From: Drouetiella hepatica Uher 2000/2452
GTDB lineage: Bacteria > Cyanobacteriota > Cyanobacteriia > Elainellales > Elainellaceae
Direction: 5' to 3'
Assembly (NCBI GenBank): GCA_019359505.1
Contig: JAHHHD010000001.1
Span: 186,001 to 250,000 of the forward strand
DNA length: 64,000 nt
Position numbers and translations under genes: made by a program. A model generated the notes under the pieces. It made no database searches. It was not told where the DNA came from and saw only the letters and a program-made list of their open reading frames with translations. Of the stretch, positions 8,910 to 16,268 are shown piece by piece (within the stretch, counting starts at the first letter, position 1; each line of letters starts with the position of its first letter).

Positions 8910-9111
8910 AGGAATTGACCGTGTCTCAGCGCTTCACGGATATCTTATCAGAAGGGAATTGGCTAACTTCGTGAAAAAAATAAGAAATTCTAATTATTTA
9001 TGTTCGCGCTGATACGGAATCAGAGATTTATGTAGGTAGCGATACAGAATAATGGATCTATGTGAGCTTCATCTGTTCAAGAATTATTCTTCTGGCTCCG
9101 GTCAACGCTGT

Positions 9112-9441
9112 TTAATGCCCACAGCAGCGATCGATCCCCAAGCTGTCTAGCAACAGATCGCTAACGGCATTGGCAACAGCAAACTCGCTATAGAAGCTTT
9201 TTGAAAAGTCGAAGCCTTGCATCTCAACGATCAGCGCCAGTACCAGGGAAGATAAGTCGTTTTCGCCTTCCATCCGCTGCCGGACAAACACCTGAGCGGC
9301 GCGCTCGGCGATCGTCTGGTTAATAGATTCTGGAGGAAATTCTTCGTCGAGCCAGCGCTGTAGAGCAGTCCTCAGCCACTTGCCCTCTTGTTGAGGATCA
9401 CGGACAGGAGGCAAGGTAATTGCCTGGATGGGTTCAGCCAT
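9112..9441 (-). CDS. Conserved cyanobacterial protein of unknown function
   Basis: I do not recognise a named family. Started at ATG 9441 it has 109 aa (ATG 9456 would add five). It begins MAEPIQAITLPPVRDPQQEG, then KWLRTALQRWLDEEFPPESINQTIAERAAQVFVRQRMEG, an amphipathic helical region with a WLDEE(F/W) box, and ends in a mostly helical acidic segment. No signal peptide or membrane helix is visible. The composition and a probable PhoB-independent location downstream of nothing obvious suggest a small soluble all-helical protein. It could be in one transcript with the doubtful 63-residue ORF just upstream. Confidence 0.65.
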   Translation of the reverse strand: MAEPIQAITLPPVRDPQQEGKWLRTALQRWLDEEFPPESINQTIAERAAQVFVRQRMEGENDLSSLVLALIVEMQGFDFSKSFYSEFAVANAVSDLLLDSLGIDRCCGH

Positions 9442-9625
9442 GAAACCTATCTCCATCAGAGGTTTTTGGATCGATCGCCTGTAGGCTTATCCGCCAATCT
9501 GTATCTGCCCACATTGCTTCTTTTAGAATATCGTTAGACTGCTCAATGTTGCCTCTCTCAATCATTGCCTTTCCTGAGGTTTCCTCTTGTAACAAGCCAC
9601 AAAAATTCATCTCTAGAATCATCAA
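9434..9625 (-). CDS. Doubtful small ORF, 63 aa
   Basis: The frame opens at ATG 9625 and overlaps the next gene start. It contains WADTDWRISLQAID, which could belong to a small acidic protein, but there is no recognised family and no strong ribosome binding site. It is listed because it lies directly upstream on the same strand and could be a leader gene. Confidence 0.3.
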   Translation of the reverse strand: MMILEMNFCGLLQEETSGKAMIERGNIEQSNDILKEAMWADTDWRISLQAIDPKTSDGDRFHG

Positions 9626-9675
9626 CGCTGAAATGATTAACAGGTCATGAAATTAAGCTTGGGTTTTAAGCTTAG

Positions 9676-9729
9676 GGGTAGTCCTTACCTGAATACCACT
9701 ATCAAATCCTTACTCTTCAAGGACTACCC
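9676..9729. terminator. Inverted repeat downstream of the TIGR01777 gene
   Basis: GGGTAGTCCTT (9676-9686) pairs perfectly with AAGGACTACCC (9719-9729), separated by 32 nt. It lies just beyond the stop of the leftward epimerase gene. No T run follows in either direction, so it may be a processing hairpin rather than a classical terminator. Confidence 0.45.
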
Positions 9730-9748
9730 TAGTCTGCTCTCTCTTTAC

Positions 9749-10702
9749 TCACCGAGTGACCGATGCTTTGCCCAAAATTTCTTCTAGCGCTTGTTTGAGG
9801 GTTGGATATTGATACTGGAACCCAGAGGCTTGAGCGCGTTTGGGCACAACTTCCTGCCCTTCCAAAACCACTTTGGCGGCTTCTCCCAGCAGAGCTTCTA
9901 GCGCAAAGTCGGGTACGGGTAGCCACGAAGGACGATTCAATAGTTGCCCCATGGTCTGACATAGCTCACCCATCCGTACCGGGTTGGGAGCCGTGGCATT
10001 GTAGACTCCTGCCATTTCTGGCTGACTAGGAGCTGGCTGAGTCAGAGCAGCCACGATCAGGTTCACCAGATCTTCACGGTGAATCCAAGAAAACCACTGG
10101 CGACCTTTGCCCAAAGGCCCTCCGGCAAACAGACGAAAGGGGATGAGCATCTTGGCGATCGCCCCCCCCATGCCCAAGACAATTCCGGTTCGCAAAATCA
10201 CTAATCGGGTGTCAGAGTCTTTCACCTTTTCAGCTTCGGTTTCCCAGTCTACGCAGACCTGTGCCAAGAAATCCTCACCGGGAGGGCTAGTCTCATCGAA
10301 GGTAGCGGTTTCGCTGGTGCCGTAGTAGCCGATTGCCGAAGAGTTGACGAGCACTGAGGGTTTGGGGTTAGCTTGAGCGATCGCTTCCACAATGCGTTGG
10401 GTGCCCAAGGTGCGGCTTTCCAGAATTTCTCGCTTACGTTCGGGTGTCCAGCGGCTCTCGGCGATCGGCGCTCCTGCCAGATTCACCACGCCATCGCAGC
10501 CAGAAATTTGCTGCTGCCAGTCGCCTGATTGCAGCGGCGAGTAGGCAATCACTTCCACCTTGGGAAATGCGGCAGTGGGGAAAGCCCGTCTAGCGCGATC
10601 GGCATCTCGGCTCAGTACCAGAACCTCGTGCCCTGCTTGCTGGAGGCGATCGACCAGACGACTGCCCACAAATCCTGTTGCCCCTGTGACTGCTACTTTC
10701 AT
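9749..10702 (-). CDS. TIGR01777 family NAD(P)-dependent epimerase/dehydratase-like protein
   Basis: Extended short-chain dehydrogenase fold. From ATG 10702 the protein has 317 aa (a TTG at 10726 adds eight). The N-terminal nucleotide-binding motif is VTGATGFVGSRLV (GxxGxxG), followed by the VVNLAGAPIAESRWTPERKREI signature of the TIGR01777/YfcH group and IGYYG with the Tyr of the YxxxK region altered, as usual in this group. The C-terminal DUF1731-like part (PVPDFALEALLGEAAKVVLEGQEVVPKRAQASGF) is clear. Relatives are linked to cell-division or plastid-division phenotypes, but the substrate is unknown. It is 50 bp downstream of hemW on the same strand. Confidence 0.9.
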   Translation of the reverse strand: MKVAVTGATGFVGSRLVDRLQQAGHEVLVLSRDADRARRAFPTAAFPKVEVIAYSPLQSGDWQQQISGCDGVVNLAGAPIAESRWTPERKREILESRTLGTQRIVEAIAQANPKPSVLVNSSAIGYYGTSETATFDETSPPGEDFLAQVCVDWETEAEKVKDSDTRLVILRTGIVLGMGGAIAKMLIPFRLFAGGPLGKGRQWFSWIHREDLVNLIVAALTQPAPSQPEMAGVYNATAPNPVRMGELCQTMGQLLNRPSWLPVPDFALEALLGEAAKVVLEGQEVVPKRAQASGFQYQYPTLKQALEEILGKASVTR

Positions 10703-10752
10703 ACTTGCTCGATGCGAGAGATTCAACGTACTAGGTATCAGTATAGAGTTCT

Positions 10753-12009
10753 CTACGATTCATCCGGTGCCAGCTCATCCGGTGCCAGCTCTTTGAACAA
10801 CTGACTGAGAACCACATTAGAGAACAGAAAGCCCTCTGGATCAGTTAGCTTCAGGGCTTGGTCGGAAACCTCAACCCAGCCTCGCAGTTGAAAAGGCTGC
10901 AAACAGGTCAGAACTTGCTGGAGCGATCGCTCCCCAAATGCCGCTAATTTCTCTAACCTCAGCCCCTCAGATAATCTCAAGCCCAGCATCAGCGTATCTA
11001 GAAGTCTTTCGGTAGGCTCTGTGATCGGACAATCGATCGCGCCGTTGTCCACATAATCCTGCACCCACTCAGCATAAGCCTGACGAGTGCGCGGTCGGGT
11101 AAAGCGCTGGTGCCCCACATAGCTAGCCGCCGCCATGCCAAAGCCATAGTACGATCGGTTCTGCCAATAAACCCGGTTGTGGCGGCATTCGTAGCCCGGT
11201 TTGGCGTAGTTAGAAATTTCGTAATGTCCGTAACCTGCGCCTGCAAGCTTCTGTCGTGCCACGCGATACATTTGGGCGGTCATTTCGTCGCTGGGCAAAG
11301 GCTGAACTCCCGGCTGGTAGCGGCGATCGAAGGTGGTACCTGGCTCGATCGTCAGATCGTAGATGGAGAGGTGCGTCGGAGAAAGGGCGATCGCTTGTTC
11401 CAAAGAGTCTTGCCAGGAGTCTAGAGTGAGATGGGGCAGTCCTGAGATCAAGTCCAGGCTGAAGTTGGTTAGATTCACCTGATGGATCATCTCAACGGCT
11501 GCATAGATATCTGCTGCCGTGTGGGTGCGTCCACAGCTTTGCAGCAGCTCCGTCTGAAAGGACTGTACCCCCAAGCTGACGCGATTGATCCCGGCACGAC
11601 GGTACCCTTTCAGCCGATCGAGATCGAAAGTATTGGGATCAATTTCCATCGAAATCTCGGCATCGGCAGCAATACCAAACTGGCGATCGAGCGTTTGCAG
11701 AATCTGCTCAAGCTGCTCTGCCGTCAACAACGAGGGAGTGCCGCCGCCCAAAAAGACGGTTTGCAGAGGTTCTGAATGGCTGCGGGTTGCTCGGATTTCC
11801 TGGCAGAGGATTGCAACGTAATGGGCGATCGTCCCAAATTCGACTTGTCCCTGCTGCCATTGAGGAGGGCGATCGCCTACCACGGCAATAGGAAAGTCGC
11901 AGTAGTAGCACCTTCGCCGACAAAAAGGGATGTGCACATATGCCGCCGTTGGACTCTCTGTTAGAGCAGCATTAGAAGCTGCATTCAGCGCTGTAGCGAG
12001 GGTATTCAT
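10753..12009 (-). CDS. hemW: Radical SAM family heme chaperone HemW
   Basis: The protein is 418 aa. The radical SAM cluster motif CxxxCxxC is at Cys30, Cys34 and Cys37 (PFCRRRCYYCDFP), with the extra GGGTPSLL and EIDPNTFD segments of the HemN/HemW family. The CxxxCxxC followed by D-F and the short length favour HemW (heme insertion chaperone) over coproporphyrinogen dehydrogenase HemN; the two are often confused in annotation. The last residues contain a duplicated ELAPD unit caused by a 15-bp DNA direct repeat near 10760-10790. The gene is divergent from the PIN/TRAM gene with about 255 bp between starts. Confidence 0.9.
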   Translation of the reverse strand: MNTLATALNAASNAALTESPTAAYVHIPFCRRRCYYCDFPIAVVGDRPPQWQQGQVEFGTIAHYVAILCQEIRATRSHSEPLQTVFLGGGTPSLLTAEQLEQILQTLDRQFGIAADAEISMEIDPNTFDLDRLKGYRRAGINRVSLGVQSFQTELLQSCGRTHTAADIYAAVEMIHQVNLTNFSLDLISGLPHLTLDSWQDSLEQAIALSPTHLSIYDLTIEPGTTFDRRYQPGVQPLPSDEMTAQMYRVARQKLAGAGYGHYEISNYAKPGYECRHNRVYWQNRSYYGFGMAAASYVGHQRFTRPRTRQAYAEWVQDYVDNGAIDCPITEPTERLLDTLMLGLRLSEGLRLEKLAAFGERSLQQVLTCLQPFQLRGWVEVSDQALKLTDPEGFLFSNVVLSQLFKELAPDELAPDES

Positions 12010-12265
12010 CTAAGCACTCATCTAAAAACTGAGTCAACATATAGAAATGCTGCCAGATAACGGATATCAAGGCAGAACGATATAATGAACCTGTATAAAT
12101 CTAGGAACTGAGCCTACCTTCAGGCATTGCTTGGTCTGGCGACCCGCCTGTCTAGCCAATAGTCTGATAACAGTCAAAAGTGAATTCTTTGAAAAGGTCT
12201 TGCCCCATCAAAGATTAATCCGCTCCCAGATCTGAAGTACACCCAGACCCAGAGGGATTGGAACC

Positions 12266-13345
12266 ATGATCGACGCAATTATAATTCTTTCATTCATCAT
12301 AGCAGGGGCAGGAATCGGCTTTTACGGCGTTGACTTGCTGCCACCCGACACGCTGAAGCAGGTCAATAGCTTGGAAGGCTTGAGCTTTGCAACAGGCGGC
12401 TTTGGGGCGCTGTTTGGTTTGCTTCTAGGGCTGGTGGCTCAAACAACCTATCGGCGGGTTGAGCGGCAGGTTCGGGATATGCCTGTAGATATGCTTCTGA
12501 GTCGATCGGTGGGTCTGGTTTTGGGTCTACTGGTGGCAAATTTGATGCTGGCTCCCATTTTTCTGCTGCCAATTCCGAGCGAGTTTGCCTTCATCAAGCC
12601 GCTGACTGCCGTTTTGGGAAGTCTCATGTTCGCTATCTCTGGGGTCAACCTTGCCGATGTTCACGGGCGGACGCTGCTGCGGATGCTGAATCCCAACAGC
12701 GTCGAAACCATGCTGGTGGCTGAAGGCACTCTAAAATCTGCTACGGCAAAGATCTTAGACACGAGCTGTATTATCGACGGGCGAATTGAAGACCTGCTCA
12801 GCACCGGGTTTTTGGAGGGTCAAATCCTAGTGCCCCAGTTTGTTTTGCAGGAGTTACAGCGGATTGCTGACTCCTCAAATGACCAAAAGCGTGTGCGCGG
12901 ACGGCGTGGGCTAGATATTCTCAATCGAGTTCAGGAAACGTTTCCCGATCGCATTATGATTCATCCGGCAGACTACGAAGACGTGCCGACAGTCGATGCC
13001 AAGCTGGTTCGCCTAGCGCAAGACATTAACGGTTCGCTGCTAACGAATGACTATAACCTCAACAAAGTTGCCAGTTTCCAAAAGGTGTTTGTGCTGAACA
13101 TCAATGACCTAGCCCAAGCGATGCGACCTGCCTATCTGCCGGGAGACACCATTGATCTGAAGATCGTTAAGCAAGGGAAGGAGCCGGAGCAGGGCGTAGG
13201 GTACTTAAATGACGGCACAATGGTAGTCGTGGAGGAAGGCGGTAGCTACATGGGTGATGAGGTTTGCGTGATTGTGACTGGTGCGTTGCAGACCTCAGCA
13301 GGACGCATGATCTTTGCCCGTCCAGAAGCTTCGGTCATGGCGTAG
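12266..13345 (+). CDS. Membrane PIN/TRAM domain protein (YacL-like)
   Basis: The protein is 359 aa. The N-terminal 125 residues hold about four membrane helices (AIIILSFIIAGAGIGFYGVD; ALFGLLLGLVAQ; SVGLVLGLLVANLMLAPIFLLP; AVLGSLMFAISGVNLAD). A PIN nuclease domain follows about 150-265, with acidic residues in LDTSCIIDGRIEDL, VDAKLVRLA and LTNDYNL, then a C-terminal TRAM domain (about 295-350) predicted to bind RNA. The architecture is that of Bacillus YacL and cyanobacterial orthologues. RNA substrate is unknown. The gene heads a rightward group with a CxxC miniprotein and psbK. Confidence 0.9.
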   Translation: MIDAIIILSFIIAGAGIGFYGVDLLPPDTLKQVNSLEGLSFATGGFGALFGLLLGLVAQTTYRRVERQVRDMPVDMLLSRSVGLVLGLLVANLMLAPIFLLPIPSEFAFIKPLTAVLGSLMFAISGVNLADVHGRTLLRMLNPNSVETMLVAEGTLKSATAKILDTSCIIDGRIEDLLSTGFLEGQILVPQFVLQELQRIADSSNDQKRVRGRRGLDILNRVQETFPDRIMIHPADYEDVPTVDAKLVRLAQDINGSLLTNDYNLNKVASFQKVFVLNINDLAQAMRPAYLPGDTIDLKIVKQGKEPEQGVGYLNDGTMVVVEEGGSYMGDEVCVIVTGALQTSAGRMIFARPEASVMA

Positions 13346-13368
13346 CGCAACAGCCTAGGGAGATACCT

Positions 13369-13554
13369 ATGGTACGTACCCCTCGATCGAAGCTTTGTTC
13401 GCAATGCAGTCAAGAAGCTGCGGTGCTGTATCGATCGCAAATTGATACCTCTTGGCAATGGCGCTTCATCTGTGTCGCCTGTTTCCCTCAAGTCAGTCAG
13501 AACAATCCCTGCTATCGCTACGGCGGCACCTGGAAAGCTGAGAAAAAGCGATAG
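13369..13554 (+). CDS. Small zinc-ribbon-like CxxC protein, 61 aa
   Basis: The start ATG 13369 is preceded by an AGGGAG ribosome binding site and follows the PIN/TRAM stop by 23 bp. Residues RSKLCSQCSQEAAVLYR and FICVACFPQ give two CxxC pairs (CSQC, CVAC) about 25 residues apart, the layout of a minimal zinc ribbon. The protein is basic at the end (AEKKR). A function is not known to me; position in the psbK transcript hints only at co-expression. Longer in-frame versions would overlap the upstream gene and are less likely. Confidence 0.78.
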   Translation: MVRTPRSKLCSQCSQEAAVLYRSQIDTSWQWRFICVACFPQVSQNNPCYRYGGTWKAEKKR

Positions 13555-13633
13555 GCACGTTGATTTCGTCGTCCCCCAACTGTGTTAAAATCCGTATCAA
13601 TTATGAACTCGTGTTGGAGAGGTTACCCCATTC

Positions 13634-13768
13634 ATGGAAGCGGCGCTGTTAGCAAAACTACCCGAAGCTTACGCCATTTTTAATCCCCTGGTGGATGTTC
13701 TGCCTGTGATTCCTGTCTTTTTTCTTCTGCTTGCTTTTGTTTGGCAGGCTTCTGTCGGTTTTAGATAA
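13634..13768 (+). CDS. psbK: Photosystem II reaction center protein K
   Basis: A 44-aa gene. The encoded protein starts [17 protein letters not shown], an N-terminal propeptide, followed by the mature [20 protein letters not shown] region and the single membrane helix [17 protein letters not shown], the diagnostic PsbK C-terminus. It is a small thylakoid subunit of the PSII core near CP43. A TTAAAAT box lies about 50 bp upstream (13583-13589), with TTGATT at 13560 as a weak -35, suggesting its own promoter. A strong hairpin terminator follows 30 bp after the stop. Confidence 0.95.
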   Translation: MEAALLAKLPEAYAIFNPLVDVLPVIPVFFLLLAFVWQASVGFR

Positions 13769-13798
13769 GAAAGTTTTTAGCTTATATCTGTTTTAGTG

Positions 13799-13823
13799 AA
13801 AGGGGCGATCGCCCCTTTTTTTT
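13799..13823 (+). terminator. Rho-independent terminator of psbK
   Basis: The palindrome AGGGGCGATCGCCCCT (13801-13816), built around a HIP1 octamer, is followed by eight Ts. It begins 32 bp after the psbK stop codon. Confidence 0.85.
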
Positions 13824-13846
13824 GTCTAGCTATCTTATGTGGCGAT

Positions 13847-13932
13847 CGCTAAAGCGGTTGGGATGGGGACATTTTGGGTGGGATGCGAAGCGCTCCACCC
13901 AAAATGTTCTGGGCAAACTGGCGACAGCTGTA
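13847..13932. repeat. Palindromic dispersed repeat, family A copy 2
   Basis: This copy matches copy 1 from GGGGACATTTTGGGTGG through ACCCAAAATGT and ends GGGCAAACTGGCGACAGCTGTA. The left end is degraded (GCTAAAGCGGTTGGGATGGGG). The hairpin (13869-13907) has about 13 clean base pairs with a mismatched apex. It lies between the psbK terminator and the convergent peroxiredoxin gene. Confidence 0.8.
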
Positions 13933-13991
13933 CCAACTTAAACGGGTCATGAGGCAGATATCTTTTGAGAGCTTTAAAGCGCTATCGGCAG

Positions 13992-14570
13992 CTAGGCAGC
14001 TTGCAGCTCATCCAGTCGGGCAAGCACTTCAGCGCTGTGAATTGCAGGACGAACTCCTAGAAAGCGCTCTCGCATCATCCCGTCTGGATCAATGAGATAG
14101 GTGTGCCGCAGGGCAGAATAGCCTAGCCAAGAGCCATAGGCTTTGCTGACTTTGCCATCCACATCCGCAAGTAGGGGAAACTTCAACCCTTCTGAATCAC
14201 AGAATTCGGCATGAGAATCAATATCGTCAACGCTAATGCCTAAAATCTGAGCATTCTTCGCCAGGTATTGGGGTAAATCCCGCTGAAATCGCTGGGCTTC
14301 CAGCGTGCATCCCGGCGTAAAGTCTTTGGGATAGAAATAGACCACAACCCACTGCCCTCGATAGTCTGCCAGAGAAATTTCGCCATCTCCAGAATTAGTG
14401 GGTAGCGTGAACTCAGGTGCGGGTTGGTTCAGTGGCGGCTGTTCGCCTCCCATAGCGATCGCCTCTGCTCCGCTACCGAAGGCGGTGAGCAAGATTAGGC
14501 AAAGTATCCAGAAGAAGCTGAGAGTGCGACGCAAAATAATCATGGGGGAAGATGTTGAAGGAGTAACCAT
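13992..14570 (-). CDS. prxQ: Peroxiredoxin Q / BCP type with N-terminal signal
   Basis: Thiol peroxidase of the AhpC/TSA-Bcp group, 192 aa. An N-terminal hydrophobic segment (TLSFFWILCLILLTAFGSGAEA, about 16-37) indicates export across a membrane, probably to the thylakoid lumen or periplasm. The catalytic motif is YPKDFTPGCTLEAQRF with peroxidatic Cys88. The second Cys of classical PrxQ, five residues later, is Gln93; a different Cys124 (HAEFCDSEG) could be the resolving residue, or it may act as a 1-Cys enzyme. The family strands WVVVYFYP and YLIDPDGMMRERFLG are intact. A start at Met10 is also possible. Confidence 0.88.
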   Translation of the reverse strand: MVTPSTSSPMIILRRTLSFFWILCLILLTAFGSGAEAIAMGGEQPPLNQPAPEFTLPTNSGDGEISLADYRGQWVVVYFYPKDFTPGCTLEAQRFQRDLPQYLAKNAQILGISVDDIDSHAEFCDSEGLKFPLLADVDGKVSKAYGSWLGYSALRHTYLIDPDGMMRERFLGVRPAIHSAEVLARLDELQAA

Positions 14571-14716
14571 TAGTTTTAATATAAGTTTACAAAGGTTTAG
14601 TGACTTGTTCTAGGTCAAAAACTAAGCCGGAACTATTTTGATTTTTGGGCTACGTCCAAAATCTAAACTTTCACCTACGAGCGCTGACGGTTGAACCACT
14701 CACTCAGGAGACGACA

Positions 14717-15508
14717 ATGTTAGAGCTTCATCAATTTGAACTATCTCATTACTGCGAGAAGATTCGCCTGATTTTGGACTACAAGGGATTGCCTTACCGC
14801 AAAATAGAAGTGACTCCCGGCATTGGGCAAATTGATTTGTTTCGTCTCTCAGGACAGCGTCAGGTGCCCGTTCTTAAAGATGGTGCTGAAGTGATTGCTG
14901 ACTCCACCGCGATCGCCCTCTATCTCGATCGCAAATACCCTGAGCGCCCCATTATTCCCACAGAACCCAAGCAACGTGCCCTCTGCCTGTTGATGGAAGA
15001 GTGGGCAGATGAGTCGATCGGGCTAAACGGTCGTAAGGCAATGCTAGGCGCATTTAGTCAAGATCCAGCTTTCCGTTCGGCGCTGCTGCCCTCCTCGGCT
15101 CCTAGCTTTTTGAAAACGATCGTTGAATCAGTTCCAGGCGAGGCTCTGAGCATTTTGGGTGCAGGGGCAGGATTGGGCGCTGATGCGGTGAAGGCGGCAC
15201 GCAAAGCAATGCAGCAAAATTTGGAGTCGCTCAACACGCTGCTGACAGACAGCCCTTACCTGATCACTGACCATCCGACTCTGGCGGATTTTGCGGTCGC
15301 AGGGCTAACAATGTACGTTAAGTTTCCGGCAGGGCTATATCTAGACATCCCGGTAGCGCTGAAGGGCAAGGGCGTACCGGGGCTAGCAGACAATCCGCTC
15401 TACGGCAACTTCTGGGGCTGGCGCGATCGCCTTTACAGCGACTACCGCAAGCTGTCTCCTTCGACGAGTGCCCCTTCTAGTAGCCCAACCTCTATCAACA
15501 TTGATTGA
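14717..15508 (+). CDS. Glutathione S-transferase family protein
   Basis: 263 aa from ATG 14717; a longer TTG-started frame from 14645 has no family support. The N-terminal thioredoxin-like domain is LHQFELSHYCEKIRLILDYKGLPY (Ser-x-x-Cys region at the glutathione site), with the QVPVLKDGAEVIADSTAIALYLD strand-helix carrying the conserved Ser/Thr for glutathione contact. A helical C-terminal domain follows (ITDHPTLADFAVAGL). The length slightly exceeds usual 200-230 aa because of a Ala/Gly-rich stretch after 130. Substrate is unknown. It precedes a tRNA gene on the opposite strand. Confidence 0.88.
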   Translation: MLELHQFELSHYCEKIRLILDYKGLPYRKIEVTPGIGQIDLFRLSGQRQVPVLKDGAEVIADSTAIALYLDRKYPERPIIPTEPKQRALCLLMEEWADESIGLNGRKAMLGAFSQDPAFRSALLPSSAPSFLKTIVESVPGEALSILGAGAGLGADAVKAARKAMQQNLESLNTLLTDSPYLITDHPTLADFAVAGLTMYVKFPAGLYLDIPVALKGKGVPGLADNPLYGNFWGWRDRLYSDYRKLSPSTSAPSSSPTSINID

Positions 15509-15537
15509 AGTATCAATGCCTTAAATACAACTCGACG

Positions 15538-15580
15538 GCAAAGGCTGAAGCTTTCCTCATAAGAGAACTTCAGCCTTTGC
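15538..15580. terminator. Perfect 13-bp inverted repeat between GST gene and tRNA
   Basis: GCAAAGGCTGAAG (15538-15550) is perfectly complementary to CTTCAGCCTTTGC (15568-15580) with a 17-nt loop. It lies 30 bp after the GST stop and 25 bp past the tRNA 3' end, so it may end both transcripts. No long T run is present. Confidence 0.55.
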
Positions 15581-15604
15581 TGCATTTGAGAACCACCTTT
15601 AAAA

Positions 15605-15675
15605 GCCGATGGGGAGATTTGAACTCCCGACCGCTCGATTACGAATCGAGTGCTCTACCACTGAGCCACATCGGC
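15605..15675 (-). tRNA. trnT: tRNA-Thr (anticodon CGU)
   Basis: The reverse strand folds into a full 71-nt cloverleaf. The acceptor stem is GCCGATG with CATCGGC, the D arm GCTC-AGTGGTA-GAGC, the anticodon arm CTCGA-TTCGTAA-TCGAG, and the T arm GGGAG-TTCAAAT-CTCCC. The loop places CGT at positions 34-36, reading ACG threonine codons. CCA is not encoded. Confidence 0.96.
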
Positions 15676-15784
15676 AAGCGTTACTAAACTGCGTAACCAG
15701 CCACCCATTATAGCAGTCGCGATCGCTAGTCGAGTAGTTGAAATGCGTAAAAATTGCGCTGCTCATTTAGAAGTTGCCAAGGGA

Positions 15785-15916
15785 TTAACTTAATGGCTTA
15801 CCCAAGATCATCAGAGCTTTGTCAATCTTCCGAATAAATCGACTAAACGGATTAGCCGAGCGAATCTCAATCAGCAACGCCTTCAGGTAAATCACTTCAT
15901 CAGGGGATAGCATCAT
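15785..15916 (-). CDS. Small ORF, 43 aa, unknown
   Basis: ATG 15916 opens a frame of 43 residues ending at TAA 15785. A GGAG ribosome binding site sits ten bases upstream. The sequence starts MMLSPDEVIYLKALLIEIRS and continues with basic FSRFIRKIDKALMILG, predicted as two amphipathic helices. It is divergent from the 67-residue ribbon-helix-helix-like gene. No family is recognised; it could be a small regulator or a fragment. Confidence 0.45.
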   Translation of the reverse strand: MMLSPDEVIYLKALLIEIRSANPFSRFIRKIDKALMILGKPLS

Positions 15917-16036
15917 TGTTGGATAACTCCAGAATAGTTTTTTGCAGCTATACGGAGTTTTCCGTCAATAGGCAAGATCCGATTGGCATCTTTTCTCATG
16001 GGATGATGAAGACGGAAATGTCCAAAATGTTCTGAG

Positions 16037-16240
16037 ATGACTGCTAAGCCGCGTAAGGACGAAATTAGAGTAAACGTCCAGCCCGAAATAACCAGGCTAC
16101 TCAAGACAATTGCAGGCATTAAAGATACTTCTCTCAACGCCTTGGTCAATCTGGCGATCGAGAGGTTTATTGAAGACGAGGATACACAAGAACTTATCAA
16201 GCGATTTAATCTCGATCGCCTTGAAGATCTGGATGAATGA
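16037..16240 (+). CDS. Ribbon-helix-helix-like small protein, 67 aa
   Basis: The sequence KDEIRVNVQPEITRLLKTIA followed by GIKDTSLNALVNLAIERFI fits a strand-helix-helix DNA-binding fold such as CopG/ParD/Arc antitoxins: a short beta strand of alternating residues, then two helices with a TSLNALVN turn. The acidic tail (EDEDTQELIKRFNLDRLEDLDE) could bind a partner. No toxin gene lies directly downstream; the next gene is convergent. The identity as an antitoxin-type or plasmid-type regulator is inference. Confidence 0.68.
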   Translation: MTAKPRKDEIRVNVQPEITRLLKTIAGIKDTSLNALVNLAIERFIEDEDTQELIKRFNLDRLEDLDE

Positions 16241-16268
16241 CCAGCTCTACCAAATTTAGTTTAGAAGT

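Noticed and set aside
10753-12009. Annotation as oxygen-independent coproporphyrinogen oxidase HemN
   Set aside because: Length and cluster motif fit HemW better; true HemN is longer with an extra N-terminal part.
15913-16200. 95-codon ORF antisense to the RHH-like gene
   Set aside because: The + strand frame has the better fold and the antisense frame is a Ser/Leu-rich shadow.
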